From the NCBI GenBank assembly GCA_944472135.2, contig OX235270.1, positions 132,661,632 to 132,725,631 of the forward strand: a DNA stretch of 64,000 nucleotides. Reading direction: 5' to 3'. The position numbers were made by a program, and so were the translations under genes. The notes under the pieces were generated by a model, which had not been told where the DNA came from, searched no databases, and was given only the letters and a program-made list of their open reading frames with translations. Below, piece after piece: positions 1-10,284 of the stretch. Origin of the DNA: Trichobilharzia regenti. Taxonomy: Eukaryota; Platyhelminthes; Trematoda; Strigeidida; Schistosomatidae. Each line of letters opens with the position of its first letter. Within the stretch, counting starts at the first letter, position 1.

Positions 1-21
1 CTGCCTTAAAGTAACATATCA

Positions 22-105
22 CCGGGGCTGTAAGCAGTTGAGATGAACAGAAGTTGACGAAACCAAATGGATTCATGTTATTCTGTTTCATGTGCTGTCT
101 AGATT
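22..105 (+). other. Repeat fragment with hammerhead-like boxes
   Basis: A stretch beginning with a GGCTGTAAGCAG-type motif, followed by a GATGA box, a GACGAAAC box and a TTATTCTG motif. The same order of motifs recurs at 20574-20640, where the box reads CTGATGA. I infer the end of an unidentified mobile element. Box spacing resembles a hammerhead, but stem II is not convincing. Confidence 0.3.
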
Positions 106-324
106 TTATCCACTAGAGTCACATAAAATTAACACTCAGCAACAAAATGAACTGTAGGGAGTAAATTGTTCATCGTTTCCAGTGTCAGTCATGACGTTTC
201 TCTAGCAGTTTTAAAGATTTATTGGTGTAAAATTGTTAGCTCCACTCCAACCTTACCTCTTTATCCGCGCTTGGGACTGGCTAGAAAACAAGCTGCAATA
301 GGTTGCGAAATTTCATCATCAGCT

Positions 325-686
325 GCCTTGACCGACTCAATACTGAAGATATAATGGCCAGAAAGAATTATTAACAAGAAACTATGAAATAAACCAACTG
401 GGAGCCCAACGCTCAACAAATATGTAGGAGAAAAAGGGGATGGATCTAGTATACATTGAGGAGGCCACCGAATGACATCGCACGCCAGGCCCTCGAGTGG
501 AATCCGAACGGGAAGCAACGAGAGGGTCGTTGGTGCAAGGGTAACATGGAAGAGATCGTGTGAGGAGGAGATGAGGGAGTTTGTTCAATCGTGGACCCAG
601 ATGAATAGGACGTCAGAAAACAGAACGAAGTGGAGATGTGTTGTTTAAGCCATATGTTCCACTCTGAAAAAAGGGAATAATAATAT
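325..686 (+). pseudogene. RTE-like retrotransposon, 3' end fragment
   Basis: Decayed C-terminal tail of an RTE-clade (SR2-like) RT protein. The sequence follows the order seen in better copies of this window: a GGCCAGAAAGAATTAT block, a short HTLRRP-like basic stretch, the WKRSCEEEM segment, then the region encoding the last residues and a GTTCCACT motif before an AATAATAAT tail at about 675-686. It is 5'-truncated, as usual for target-primed insertion, and has no intact domain. Confidence 0.7.
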
Positions 687-993
687 CAGTCATACCCTTT
701 CTGACCGCTGATGTCTAATAGTATTTTGTCTACTACTTGCGTGTATTAAGTAGTCCAGCACATTTCATATATGGACGAATCTGTTTTTCTTTTTTGATAA
801 CCAATCTTCTACTGGAACATAAGGTTCCAAACCTTGAATTCTTGAGTATCAACGTTGTTTTTTCTTACGCTATGGGATTGACATCCTTATATTCATTGTT
901 TTCCTTTTGCCAGTAATCAAGGCAGGGGGTACAGAAACTTACTGGAAACGTCGACAGCCAAGACAGTATCATTCGTTGGATAACTTTTCGAGC

Positions 994-995
994 AC

Positions 996-1032
<37 letters not shown>

Positions 1033-1048
1033 GTTATTATTATTTTTC
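994..1048. repeat. (ATT)n microsatellite
   Basis: About 13 consecutive ATT units, then an imperfect ATT-rich run. An apparent poly-asparagine reading on the minus strand is only this repeat. LINE 3' tails in this window end in the same trinucleotide, so it may be an old LINE tail. Confidence 0.9.
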
Positions 1049-1129
1049 ATGATCATATCATCAGCTGTAACTATACAACATAGGAACTTCATTTTTAAAA
1101 TCCTGACCACTGTGCCACCGATGAAGTCC

Positions 1130-1680
1130 ATATCTGTATTCAGTATTTTCTTTGTCACTGAACTGTATTCTTCTCTAACTGGCTTTGATTTTGTGTTCTT
1201 CGCCAAGAAACGTGTCGCACATGCATTCATAGCCAGGATGTTTTAGAGGACGAAAGACTCTTCTACGCAGTCAATGTTGTATTATCCTGTGATGCAGTGT
1301 GCCAGTGGAATGGTGAGAGAAATCTTTCAACTTACAGGTATCCAACTACAGAAGTTCTTTACTAGGCCATTCCATAATGGTTTTCTCTGGATAGAACATT
1401 TCAGAGTCTCATCATCTGTTCTTGTCAACTTTATATGGAGAAATCGCATCTGCATTTTCTGACTCCAGTGTACATTTTATTAAATAATGACACCCGTTAA
1501 ATTCTTGTAAAATAGAGTGTAGATCGTAATCATTATGACAAATTGTAAAAGAGTCTTCGACATACCCTTTTGTACATAAGAAATTTATCGATTGTTGATT
1601 TTAAGATTCTGCTTTACAAAGTGGGCAAAAAGCAGTCTGCTGAAACTGGGCTAAGAGGAGAGTCCATGGCAATTACATCT
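1130..1680 (-). pseudogene. Penelope-like RT fragment
   Basis: Read on the minus strand, this region matches the PLE copy at 16380-16900 block by block: the segment encoding the MGSPLGP-type motif (about 1650-1670), the region around the YVDD box, the KPTWNGQL-type block and the basic linker. Many stops and frameshifts break it. It is the RT part without the GIY-YIG end. Confidence 0.65.
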
Positions 1681-1910
1681 TCTTAGCTGTATATATCGTT
1701 GTTGAAGGTGAATAGTATATTCAATGTGCATCTCAGTAACAAATCTTATCATCCATATATTTTCACAGGAAATAGGTTATTTCTGTGAGCGGCATGTCTG
1801 ATAAACTTAGAGATTACATATAGTGATAACAAACGCTTACCAGTTACATTCAAGTCTTTTGTTTTATCAATAAATTCAAAATTATCTCGAAGATAATACC
1901 AGCATAATTT

Positions 1911-1985
1911 TTAAAAGAATGGTTACTGAACGAAGAGTACTCTTTTCGATAAATTCATCATCAGGCTCTACAGTTATATATACAT
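1911..1985 (-). ncRNA. Hammerhead-like motif in PLE terminal repeat
   Basis: On the minus strand, box CTGATGA lies at 1964-1958 and GAAA at 1947-1944. A palindromic stem III (AGAG/CTCT) follows, then TTC with predicted cleavage between 1932 and 1931. Stem I can form from GAGC (1968-1965) and GTTC (1931-1928). Stem II (TGAATTTATC) is poor, so activity is doubtful. It precedes a PLE C-terminal fragment on the same strand. Confidence 0.5.
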
Positions 1986-2164
1986 TATAGTGAATGAATG
2001 AATTAGTGTTATTAACAACACTGATGTTGTTTAAATAAAATCGAATCAATAATATCAATAGATTACAGCTTGATAGCATCAACATAACAATACACTGAAT
2101 GTCAGAAAATTTAGGAAAGATAATAATACAAATTCATGAACATCCAGTCTCTACTGAAGGATAA

Positions 2165-2445
2165 CTAGGGCAGTGGTAATGGCTGAACTTGCTCCTTTTG
2201 CACAGAAAGCACTGGTTGTTACACGCAAATTGCTATGGCCTCTGCTGTTTGGAGTATGTGGTAACTGGATGTTTTCGGCAATTTACTTGGTACCGGGTAG
2301 ATGATAGAGAAGGATTTTTCAATGCTGGCTTTGTGGCCGGTTTGAACCAGATGGTCTAATATCGAACTGTTGATGGTTTTTAGTACACCTTTACTTAGCC
2401 ATACTGGGAGATGTTCTCTTATATTTCGAAAAGTCATTTTCTAGT
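2165..2445 (-). pseudogene. Penelope-like element, GIY-YIG C-terminal fragment
   Basis: Minus-strand reading gives IREHLPVWLSKG, then LDHLVQTGHKA and AEAIAI. This is the typical C-terminal half of a PLE GIY-YIG nuclease (REH..., HL...GH, AEAxAI). The CxC...YIGRT part and the RT are missing. It belongs with the terminal repeat at 1895-2000. Confidence 0.75.
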
Positions 2446-3414
2446 ATAATATCAGGGTAACTGTGACATGTCAAGAATTGGTCCAAGTGGTAGGCAAGAT
2501 TTGTGCTTCTTTGATAAATCATTAGATAGGGGAATAACTTTCAATCCTGCCAACTTTTAGTGTTCAAAACGAACCTCACTTCTGAGATAGCCATTCTTCA
2601 GTATTCTGAGAACATTGGTTAGTTGACATCCAATCAATTTGATCTTATATTTAACTTACTAACTTCTGAGGATGAAAACGCCGGAAAGACAACTTTGCTT
2701 AGTTTCTTCTTCTTTTCTCTCGAAACTTTCTTCATCCAACAGGCTCTCCTGGATCCTTTAATTCACACTGTCTATTTCAAATGAGTTTGCCAATTTGAAT
2801 GTCACTCATATTCCTGACTTATTAGGAAGGAATTCCACTTAGAGTTTCACAGATTCCTACTTCGTATGACAGCATTGCTGATAATTTTCAGTTCTATCTT
2901 CCTAGTGTTATCATATTTCTGTGTTTGTTTGTCATTCTTAGCACTGTTATGGTTATTTTCACTCATATAATTTTTTATATTCTGTATGATTAATTTATTA
3001 GGGTACTTGTCAAGTGAGAATATGACAAGTGGGAATGACTCCAGAGCAATATATCACCTTCCCAAATAATATGAGTCTTAGGAATACTGTTCTTCATATT
3101 TCTGGAATCCAGCTACCTAAATTTCAAGAAACGTATCACACAAAGTAGAAATCTAAAAAAAAATCAAGTAAAATTACAGACTGCTAAGAGGAGTTTCTGT
3201 TGAGTAGTCCTCACACTGAACGGTTCATATTCGGACCTAATATTCATCGCTATGAGGTCTGGTCAATTTTCTAGTATATATCTATATATCAATACACAGA
3301 GAATAATATTCTCTGTTTGAACAATTATTTGTCTGAAGCGAAGTAGGTTTGAATTTTCAAATGTTAGATTGCAGACAACTGATGGGTTACAGATTTATTC
3401 GTGGATTGGTATCA
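2446..3414. other. No gene recognised
   Basis: AT-rich sequence with no open frame of note and no match to the repeat families seen elsewhere in the window. Confidence 0.5.
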
Positions 3415-3690
3415 TTTAGAAAAACACCGAGTTTGTGAGTCTTTTGCAGTACGCACCCATGACCCTAACAGGGGTCGAACACAGAGCAAGGACAAGGACA
3501 ACAAGTTAACCATTCAGCCACTGGAATGGCATTCATTGACCCTCGAATTCTGTCTTTTATCAGTTGACAACGTTTAGCGCGATCGCCAGCCAATGTCACT
3601 CGCCGGTATTTTTCCTCACACCCGAACTGGTACATCCAATTGGTCACAACTTCGTCTTGCAATCAGTCAGTAGTCGGTATCAGGTGGTGA
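3415..3690 (-). repeat. Sm-alpha-like repeat
   Basis: Minus-strand copy recognised by its ordered blocks: the GGGTGCGTACTG block (complement at about 3447-3460), the GGGTTCGACCC-like block, the AGTGGCTGAATGG block and the GTGACATTGG block. The hammerhead half is decayed here. Together with 3835-4030 it forms an inverted pair around a perfect palindrome. Confidence 0.65.
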
Positions 3691-3749
3691 AGATAAAAAC
3701 TGTGAATCGGCAGGATTGTGTTATACGATCATAATCTACATTGGTAACT

Positions 3750-3801
3750 ATTCCTTTTAGCTTTTGTTTTAATTGCAATTAAAACAAAAGCTAAAAGGAA
3801 T
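3750..3801. repeat. 52-bp perfect palindrome
   Basis: The arms 3750-3775 and 3776-3801 are exact reverse complements with no spacer (centre TTGCAA). A 12-bp direct repeat GAATCGGCAGGA lies at 3704-3715 and again at 3798-3809, overlapping the end of the right arm. It sits between oppositely oriented Sm-alpha copies. Confidence 0.95.
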
Positions 3802-3834
3802 CGGCAGGAGGTTAGAAATGATGGGCAGTTAGAT

Positions 3835-4030
3835 TCTGTCCCTGTGACTGAACAGTCAATGAGCTCGCCTGGTAATCTGAAAATTCTCAGTAGTGTTAGC
3901 AAACAAAACTAATGAAGAATCTCAAAGTAGCGTGAAACACCTGTACAGTATTTCCTGTTTCTCAATGGCCCTCTAACTGATATCAATCCATGATCAAACT
4001 TCAGACTTGAGTTTGTTACGTAGGATCAAG
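3835..4030 (+). repeat. Sm-alpha-like repeat with decayed hammerhead
   Basis: Plus-strand copy running from the GAGCTCGCCT block through hammerhead remnants (TAATGAAGAATCTC, GTGAAACACCTGT, ACAGTATTTCC) to the GATATCAATCCATG block that follows the ribozyme in this family. Several core bases differ from the consensus. Confidence 0.6.
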
Positions 4031-4445
4031 CAAGTGGACGTGGTGGACATCTGAACTAACTGTAACTGATGACTAGTTAATTTCAAACTGATTGATGCGC
4101 AGTGTTGGCTGAGTTCTATAGACTGAACGTGCGAAATGGTCATCGAGATGAGTGGCTTCTTATCGCAATACAAGTACTTATTAGCTTACAGAAGCAGTAT
4201 ATTTTATTTCATCAGCTGAGCATATCTTCACTGTCGGTGGAACTGTTGGCCACACCACTAGACCCTACGATCACCTCGCATAAGTTTACATCTGTGCGGT
4301 GCTTGATGGAGGTACTGGAAACAGTGGGTGACATTAGGATTGTAATCATTAGTATTTAGATAGCTAGGTCGGTCGCCAGCTATTTGAAACACCATCTCTT
4401 ACGACGTCTTCAGTGGAATAGGTACATCAAAAGATTAGCCCACAT

Positions 4446-4658
4446 CTTTTAATTTATTTATTTTTTTATTTTTTTATTTTTGATTACAGCTTGATTCCAC
4501 ACCGTATTTTTGGGACAAGTGTGGAATTTTCAGCGTGGATATCGGTAGCCCAAAATTCGCAGGCCGACCATAGATATCAGGAATGCGTCGGCGTGGGGTC
4601 GAACCCCGAACCACGTGCATGGTCGGCAAAAGTCCTAACCACTGTGCCACCGACGCAC
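4446..4658 (-). mobile_element. tRNA-derived SINE
   Basis: On the minus strand the copy starts with a tRNA-like head. It has 7-bp acceptor-like arms TGCGTCG and CGACGCA, an A-box-like TGGCACAGTGG and a B-box-like GGTTCGACCCC. A body follows containing GCTGAAAATTCCACAC, then an A/T-rich tail at 4446-4490. A second copy lies at 39195-39393. The body's GAAAATTCCACACT motif also occurs at the 3' end of the CR1-like LINE near 61560. Confidence 0.8.
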
Positions 4659-4810
4659 TTGTAACTTCCCGTCTAGAACCGTTACATAAACTGAGTAACC
4701 CGGTGTTTTCACTTTAACTCTATTTTTATTCCGATTTAGAATGGTGAAAGGTAGACTGTGAGTTTTTGGTGAGGCATAGTCTTCAAGACAGTCTTGGATT
4801 AAACAGGTGA

Positions 4811-5345
4811 TTATTATTATTATACATTTTTGTTCCGAGTGGAACATAAGGTTTCAAAAGCACATGTCTTTCTTTCCCAGCTCACCACAGCCCTCTTCAG
4901 CTGACGAACAGATTGACCATAGTCTCTCAGAGGCTTCTTGTATGACCTGCTACATCTCACCTTCGGACTCAACGTTTCCCATTTGGGTATGGCATGGAGA
5001 ATGATATCACCCTATGTTCTCCTCAATGTGTGTCCAGCCCATCTCCATTTCCTTCGAAATACTTGTCAACCGATAGGTTCTTACGTGTCGTTTAGCTCCC
5101 AGAGTTTATTGCTGATGGTTCTTTCTGATCACCCATCTGAGCTTCAGTATGCAACCGACGATGGCAGCTGTTGATAAAAGGTGAAAGTAAATTCTTGGAA
5201 ATACTTTTGGTGACGCGTGCACCAAGTTTCTGAGCCATATAGAAGAAGTGACTCGACATTAATGCTGAAAAATCTGAATCTCGTTCTTTGTTCTGAGTAC
5301 GACTTCTACATCCGTGTCGCCTTCACTTGAGACTATAGATGATAC
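4811..5345 (-). pseudogene. RTE-like retrotransposon, 3' fragment
   Basis: Minus-strand element with its ATT tail at 4811-4823, followed by the GTTCCACT-type motif (as GAGTGGAAC) and decayed sequence for the RTE C-terminal region. The order matches the copy at 32868-33890. Multiple stops; only the distal third of the RT protein is represented. Confidence 0.6.
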
Positions 5346-6835
5346 TGAGAGCTAATCACTGAATCATATTTTTTTTGTTTCTTATATGGTATTTTGCGTC
5401 TAATTAGATGAATTCTCTCAATTTAATAAAATCACGCATAATTTGAACACACACCAATTCAATGCTGTAGTCACATGTCGTTAATGGGTTATTTGGGCTC
5501 ACAAAGTAAGTCTTGTAAGACTGCAAGGTAACTGACAAGGATATTCTTCATAAAATTAACATGATTTCACATAAATCAGGTGTTTAGATTCAGTCATTCA
5601 GTCTACATCAATAATAAATTGATTTTCAGGCGAAAAGATCCAACCTTTTGGTGTTTAAATAGCCATCTTAATTTTTTCGCTTTGATCAGTACCTGACTGG
5701 TGTGAGTGAGTGAGTGGATGTGTATAAGGCGTCCTTTTATAAACAGTTAGGTATCTATAAAATCAAAGTCTAACTAACGGCAAGCCAGACAATTCTGAAA
5801 GAATCTGGTTTATGCTACACATTGTCGCTGACCATCTAACAACAATCCACAGTGCACCTCTATAGTGAGTCACCTGACATGGTGCCCACATTGTAAATCT
5901 GAGTGATAGAATACCAGCACTGCTTTCTGAAAAAAGAAGACAAATGAAAGATGAAGTGCCAGAAAGAGAACATCTATTCAGCAGTCAAGGTTGTTTGGTA
6001 ATGTTTGATCCATTCAGTTCATCACATTAACTTAAAAGTCCAAAGTTGAATGTAATTTGGTTACTAAAAGGTATAAATTGTGGTCATGCATATTGTGATG
6101 AAAGAGGAGACTAAGTCAGAAACAAAAGTGCACTGGATTAAAAGAGAAAAAAGTATGTCATCTACAGTACACATGTTAATAGCTTAACTCTGTAAACCCT
6201 TTTCTTTTGGATATTGTATTACCTGAAGTATTAATTTTTATGTGTATTGCCTAATGAAACTAATCTTAATGGTAATAATAATAAGAATAATAATTTACCT
6301 TGTCTTTGGAAGTAATTAAAACAATCTATGCATCAATCGATCTGACTAGAACGGTAACCATAGTTTTTGTTTTTCCCAAATATGTGGGCGTAACTTCTGA
6401 CGAATAGTATGTAGGTCATAAAAACTGACTGAGAAGTGGTGTGTGTGTGTGTGTATTTGTGTGATTTGAAGTTGTCCGTATATTCGAATGAAGATTCAGC
6501 GACAATTTGATGAGAAACATTTGCATCAGAAGGTGTGTGTGTGTCTGGGGGGAGGGGCGGTAACTTGCAGTTCATTTTGTATTCTGATAGCAAGTGGAAT
6601 CTACTTCTGCTTACTTGATCCAATTTCAACCGATTTGCCTAGACCTCTTCAAGTTCACATGATTCATTGTACTGGGTGATCTCTGAAAATGTATGCAAAA
6701 TGGTGTCGCCTTTAAAACGTTGTTTCTAGAATGTCCAGTGTCCGATACAGTCAACAAAGTACTGTCTATCAGAAACATTCCATCAGTGAAAAATTCTTAA
6801 TGATTCACTAATTTGCTAGAAGGTAGAATTCATAA
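5346..6835. other. No gene recognised; short GT repeats
   Basis: AT-rich, no recognised gene or repeat family. Short GT-rich microsatellites at about 6436-6455 and 6530-6545. Open frames around 6330-6680 have no recognisable motif. Confidence 0.5.
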
Positions 6836-7205
6836 GTCATTAGATTGGGTCCCAATGGCTGGGTGGCCTATTAGATTACCTCGTAGATGGAAGGTCCTGC
6901 GTTGAAACACTAGCGGGTGCGTAATGATGAGGACACAACAGCTGTCCACTACTCCCAGGTTCTCCAATCGTTCACTAACTAATATCATTCCTTGGTCAAA
7001 CCCAAAGCAAATTAAATCCCTAATAACTAACTGTCGAAAATTAATCTGATGCTCGCGAGTGACTGGTCGCAGGAAGAAGTTCCTTGAAGTTCTGCTGAGT
7101 AGACATGATAATTGGGGGCCACTTGGTTGGGAATGATGACAAATATACGCCAGTGACACTGACTTGTGGTCGTGCTAAAATCACAAATTGATTAAAGTTA
7201 GAATT
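6836..7205 (+). repeat. Sm-alpha-like repeat, nearly full unit
   Basis: Starts at the TTAGATTGGGTCCCA block and runs through GGTCCTGCGTTG, the ribozyme region, the tail blocks TTCTCCAATCG and CCTTGGTCAAAC, then CGAGTGACTGG and GCCAGTGACACTGA, to AAGTTAGAATTCATGG. The hammerhead at 6925-6975 has lost most of stem II but keeps CAGCTGTCCACTACTCCC. A second, truncated unit follows directly, so two units are in tandem. Confidence 0.75.
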
Positions 7206-7375
7206 CATGGTGCACTGAGTGAGATTCAAGTGGTCCTGAGATTTGGACCCCGATGGGGTGTATGGTGTGTCCATGAATCCCAAACTAGGACGAAACTCTC
7301 CGCATATTTCCAGTGGTTCTCTAACTAGTACCAATCCATGGTCAGACTTGAAATAAACCACACAGTTTTAGAAAA
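7206..7375 (+). repeat. Sm-alpha-like repeat, second tandem unit (truncated)
   Basis: Directly follows the previous unit. It carries a hammerhead remnant at about 7253-7310: a CCATGA box in place of CTGATGA, ATCCCAAACTAGGAC as stem II, then GAAAC. The tail block GTACCAATCCATGGTCAGAC follows. Confidence 0.7.
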
Positions 7376-7508
7376 TAGCTGTCAGATATCTAAAGTAGTT
7401 ATTAACAAAAGATGTGAATGTGTTGTGTATGAAAACAAACTGAGATAATAGTTTTTATAACCGAAGGTGAAAAAATGAAGGGAATTAAAAAAGAACAATC
7501 AAGGAGGC

Positions 7509-7775
7509 AAAACTAAGTTGAAACATTTTAGTCAGTTATATTATGTCATCTAACTTACTAACTCAATCTTACTTTAGTTGTTGTCTGATTAACCTTGTTC
7601 CTATATTAGGTCATTCTTTTATTACCTACCTGATCAATTATCTAAACCTGACAAACCTCATGTACACACACACACACAAATAATTATATATAAATGCGGT
7701 TGTACAGCTATGTGAATGAATTCGCCGTCGAAAAGAGTCTCTTCGCTGAACGTATTCTTTTTCATAGAACTAGAT
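7509..7775 (+). repeat. PLE terminal repeat with hammerhead-like end
   Basis: Closely similar to 30785-31070 in the same orientation, including a CA microsatellite and TTGTACAGC. The ribozyme-like end has stem I halves GTACAGC and GCTGAAC, box GAAA after GTC, and stem III AGAG/CTCT before TTCGC. The CTGATGA box is decayed (TATGTGAATGAA), so it is probably inactive. Confidence 0.55.
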
Positions 7776-7794
7776 CTTTTGTAAGTGTGGGGTT

Positions 7795-7960
7795 TTTACT
7801 AGTTTCTTTTGAACTCATAGCTCCAATTCCTCAGTGTATATTACTAGGGCCTCTGCAGTATATAGAAGTCGGAAATACGCTACCACTGGTCGCTTTGTAA
7901 ATGACTCAGAGTGATGAGTCACTTGAGATGTTGTAAAAGGTACTAAAGAGGTGTCCAATT
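7795..7960 (-). pseudogene. PLE C-terminal fragment
   Basis: Matches the distal part of the minus-strand PLE at 15884-16050, including the block that encodes the AEAxA tail. It is oriented opposite to the terminal repeat just before it, the inverted-repeat arrangement described for Penelope elements. Confidence 0.55.
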
Positions 7961-8684
7961 ATAATCCTTCTGATATCAACCGATAGTCAAACGTGAATTC
8001 CTAATGATACAAGTAGTTCCAGTGTGGATTACTTGACAAATCAAAATTTGTTGGAGAAAATCAAAGAAAACCCTTTAGAAGTATCCAATAGAACCCCGCC
8101 ATGGGATTTAAGCGTATTTAGGATAATACTTAACCCTACTTCTGATAATATACACATTCAGATAAAGACTGCGAAGCCAGGTGAAGGGTGGTGATAAATT
8201 GCTTTCACACACACGAAGCTGGGAAGGCTTTATTTTAGGGATAGCTATCGTCTCAGCGTACTTTAGTGTGTAGCCACGATAACCTTGAAGGCTATTTCGA
8301 TATGAATCGCAAGACTAAGTGTTCTACTGTAGACAAGGTTAGTAGTCTGTTACCTGCATTTATCTTAGTTTCACTGTTCACTAGTTTTTCTAGCCGTTTA
8401 TGTATATATTCTCTCACCCTCACCTGCAAAGTGCGACTAATCATCCCTATGTGTGTATGACCGCATATATATATATATACGTAAATTGGTACATAGTATG
8501 GGATATAATGTAATTACTTGTGTATTGTTGACGCTTGTGCCAAAGCATACTTCTGGCTTTTTCAGTAATTAAACGCTGGACTGTATAGTGAATTTTACAG
8601 GTGACAGAATTCAGCCACTGTGTTGGAGTCCTACTAATTATTTCCCCTTTGTAAATTAACTCTATGTTGATATGTTTCTCTGAG
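7961..8684. other. No gene recognised
   Basis: AT-rich with a short TA run near 8466-8480. No domain or repeat family recognised. Confidence 0.45.
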
Positions 8685-8850
8685 TTCTGGTTTGGGACTC
8701 ATCGGCAGTACGCACACACGTCTAGCGGCCGAACTCATGACATTCCTGCTACCGAGTGAGCTCGTGAACCATTCATCCACTGCGACCCAACTCAAAAGGT
8801 CAGCCCATAGATTCTAATTTCTACCAGTTCTCCTACTTGCTTCTACCAAA
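8685..8850 (-). repeat. Sm-alpha-like repeat (minus half of fold-back pair)
   Basis: Minus-strand reading gives GTGCGTACTG, then CCGATGA, then GTCCCAAACC: a hammerhead start with one change in the CTGATGA box. The GAGCTC and CAGTGGATGAATGG blocks follow. It abuts a plus-strand half at 8851. Confidence 0.65.
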
Positions 8851-8945
8851 CTATTACGAAACGGCTGTGCAGTACTCCCTTCTGGTTTCATCGGTTCTCT
8901 AACTGATATAAGTCTATGGTCAGACCTGAAATAATTCATGGATAA
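8851..8945 (+). repeat. Sm-alpha-like repeat (plus half of fold-back pair)
   Basis: Begins with ACGAAACGGCTGTGCAGTAC, the 3' half of the hammerhead, then the GGTTCTCTAACTGATAT and GGTCAGAC blocks. The upstream half of this unit is absent; the neighbouring copy is inverted. Confidence 0.65.
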
Positions 8946-8984
8946 TTCCCATTCGGAAATTAGTAGACAAAAGACAAGTAGTTC

Positions 8985-9080
8985 AGCGAAGAGTCTCTTT
9001 TCGGCGAATTCATTTTCATAGCTGTACAATCGCAAATATATGTGGTTATTTTGTGTGTGTGTGTGTATATACATTAAATT
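8985..9080 (-). repeat. PLE terminal repeat with hammerhead-like end
   Basis: On the minus strand: GTACAGC, a decayed core box, CGCCGAAA, palindromic AGAGACTCT, TTC, then GCTGAAC pairing with GTACAGC (6 of 7 pairs). Same family as 7715-7765 and 31000-31055. A PLE C-terminal fragment on the same strand lies at 9345-9857. Confidence 0.5.
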
Positions 9081-9344
9081 TGTCAAACGAAAATACAATT
9101 AGTAAGTTCAGATGAATTGGATGTTGATAAGGGGATAGCAACAAAAGTGATGAGTTGTCAAAAACGATTGTTAAATAAGAGTTACGTGATGGCATGAATA
9201 GTTTGATGAGTGAGTTGTGCTCAGGCTGTACATGGAAACAAAATAATATACAGAATTACACAAGGGTTTTAAGTTATAAAAAATACGCATACAAACAGAA
9301 GTAAGGTCAAATCAAACAAACAAACTAAAGTTAGGTCAAATTAA

Positions 9345-9857
9345 CAAAGTTGTTACCATGCAAGTAGAAGCGGTTGGATAATTTTCTTTTGTATGCATAG
9401 TTCTGGTTCCACCAACTGAATGGCTAGGGCTTCTGCGATGCAAACAAGACGGAATCGTACTGTCTTTGGAAGGTTGTTCTTCACTTTGTAGATTACTTTG
9501 AAGGAGGCATTTGTTGAGATGGAATGACCAGTGTTTACGAGATGTTCGATTATTGCACTCCTTATATGGCCATTAATTCCTTTCTGTAGCCACGCTGGAT
9601 AGTGTTCTTTGACCCTTTTTGACAGAATGCGCGTTTAACGACCAACGTACCTGGCTCCACAGCAACAGGTGAATTGATATTTACACAAAGAAGTGGTCAT
9701 GTGCGGAATCTTGTCCTTTGGGCTTCTGCAGATCAGCGGACGACTAGAGAACACTATTCTTAATGTTGCCGCAGGGAAGGTTCTTCCTAAAGAGGTGGAA
9801 ATTTTCCTTCTGGAGACGTCACTAAGTAAGTCTCCTTTGAAGTCTAGGTTCATATAA
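9345..9857 (-). pseudogene. Penelope-like element, linker and GIY-YIG fragment
   Basis: Minus reading gives MNLDFKGDLLSD, then FPAATLRIVFSSRPL, KDKIPH and CKYQFTCCCGARYVGR. These are the linker and the CxC...YVGR core of the GIY-YIG domain. A stop follows YVGR, after which KRVKEHYPAWLQKG and EHLVNTGHS can be read in the continuing frame. The RT part is missing. Confidence 0.8.
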
Positions 9858-10284
9858 AGACCTGAAATAAGCTAAATCCTTACAAACTGATTACTGAAAA
9901 TATCTGTTATGACAAGTGGATCTATCACTAAATCATTTTCATTATCTATAGCGTTAAATGTGCAAATACGATGAATTCCAGTGGTTAGAAACTGTGAAAA
10001 CTGAAATGCTGCACTGCACAAGTAAGTAGGCAGGCTTTCTAAAATGCGAGTCGATTACAACGTAATTCCTTACATGTAAGACTTATGTTGTGAATTTGTA
10101 CAGAGCTGAGTCTATTCAGTATTATTACGCAACAGCTTAACTAATAACCTTATTAATTAACTAATTAAGCAGGCTGGTAAATGAATTAGTTCACAGGTAA
10201 GTATGCTATCTTGTTGACCTATCCATGTGATGATATAGACATGCCGAACGACTCCATTTTTACTTTTTATATGATAACATTTTT
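9858..10284. other. No gene recognised
   Basis: AT-rich spacer between PLE and RTE fragments; no open frame of note. Confidence 0.45.

Noticed and set aside
1103..1130. A-box-like ACCACTGTGCCACCGATG, suggesting another tRNA-SINE head
   Set aside because: The surrounding sequence aligns better with the 0.65-kb repeat at 63553-63615; there is no B-box.
865..1230. Poly-asparagine protein on the minus strand
   Set aside because: It is the translation of an (ATT)n microsatellite next to decayed PLE sequence.
4580..4658. Functional tRNA gene
   Set aside because: The acceptor arms are good, but it is followed by a SINE body and A/T-rich tail, has a second copy at 39.2 kb, and no convincing anticodon arm was found.
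6333..6679. Overlapping frames on both strands around a GT repeat
   Set aside because: Microsatellite-driven frames without domains.
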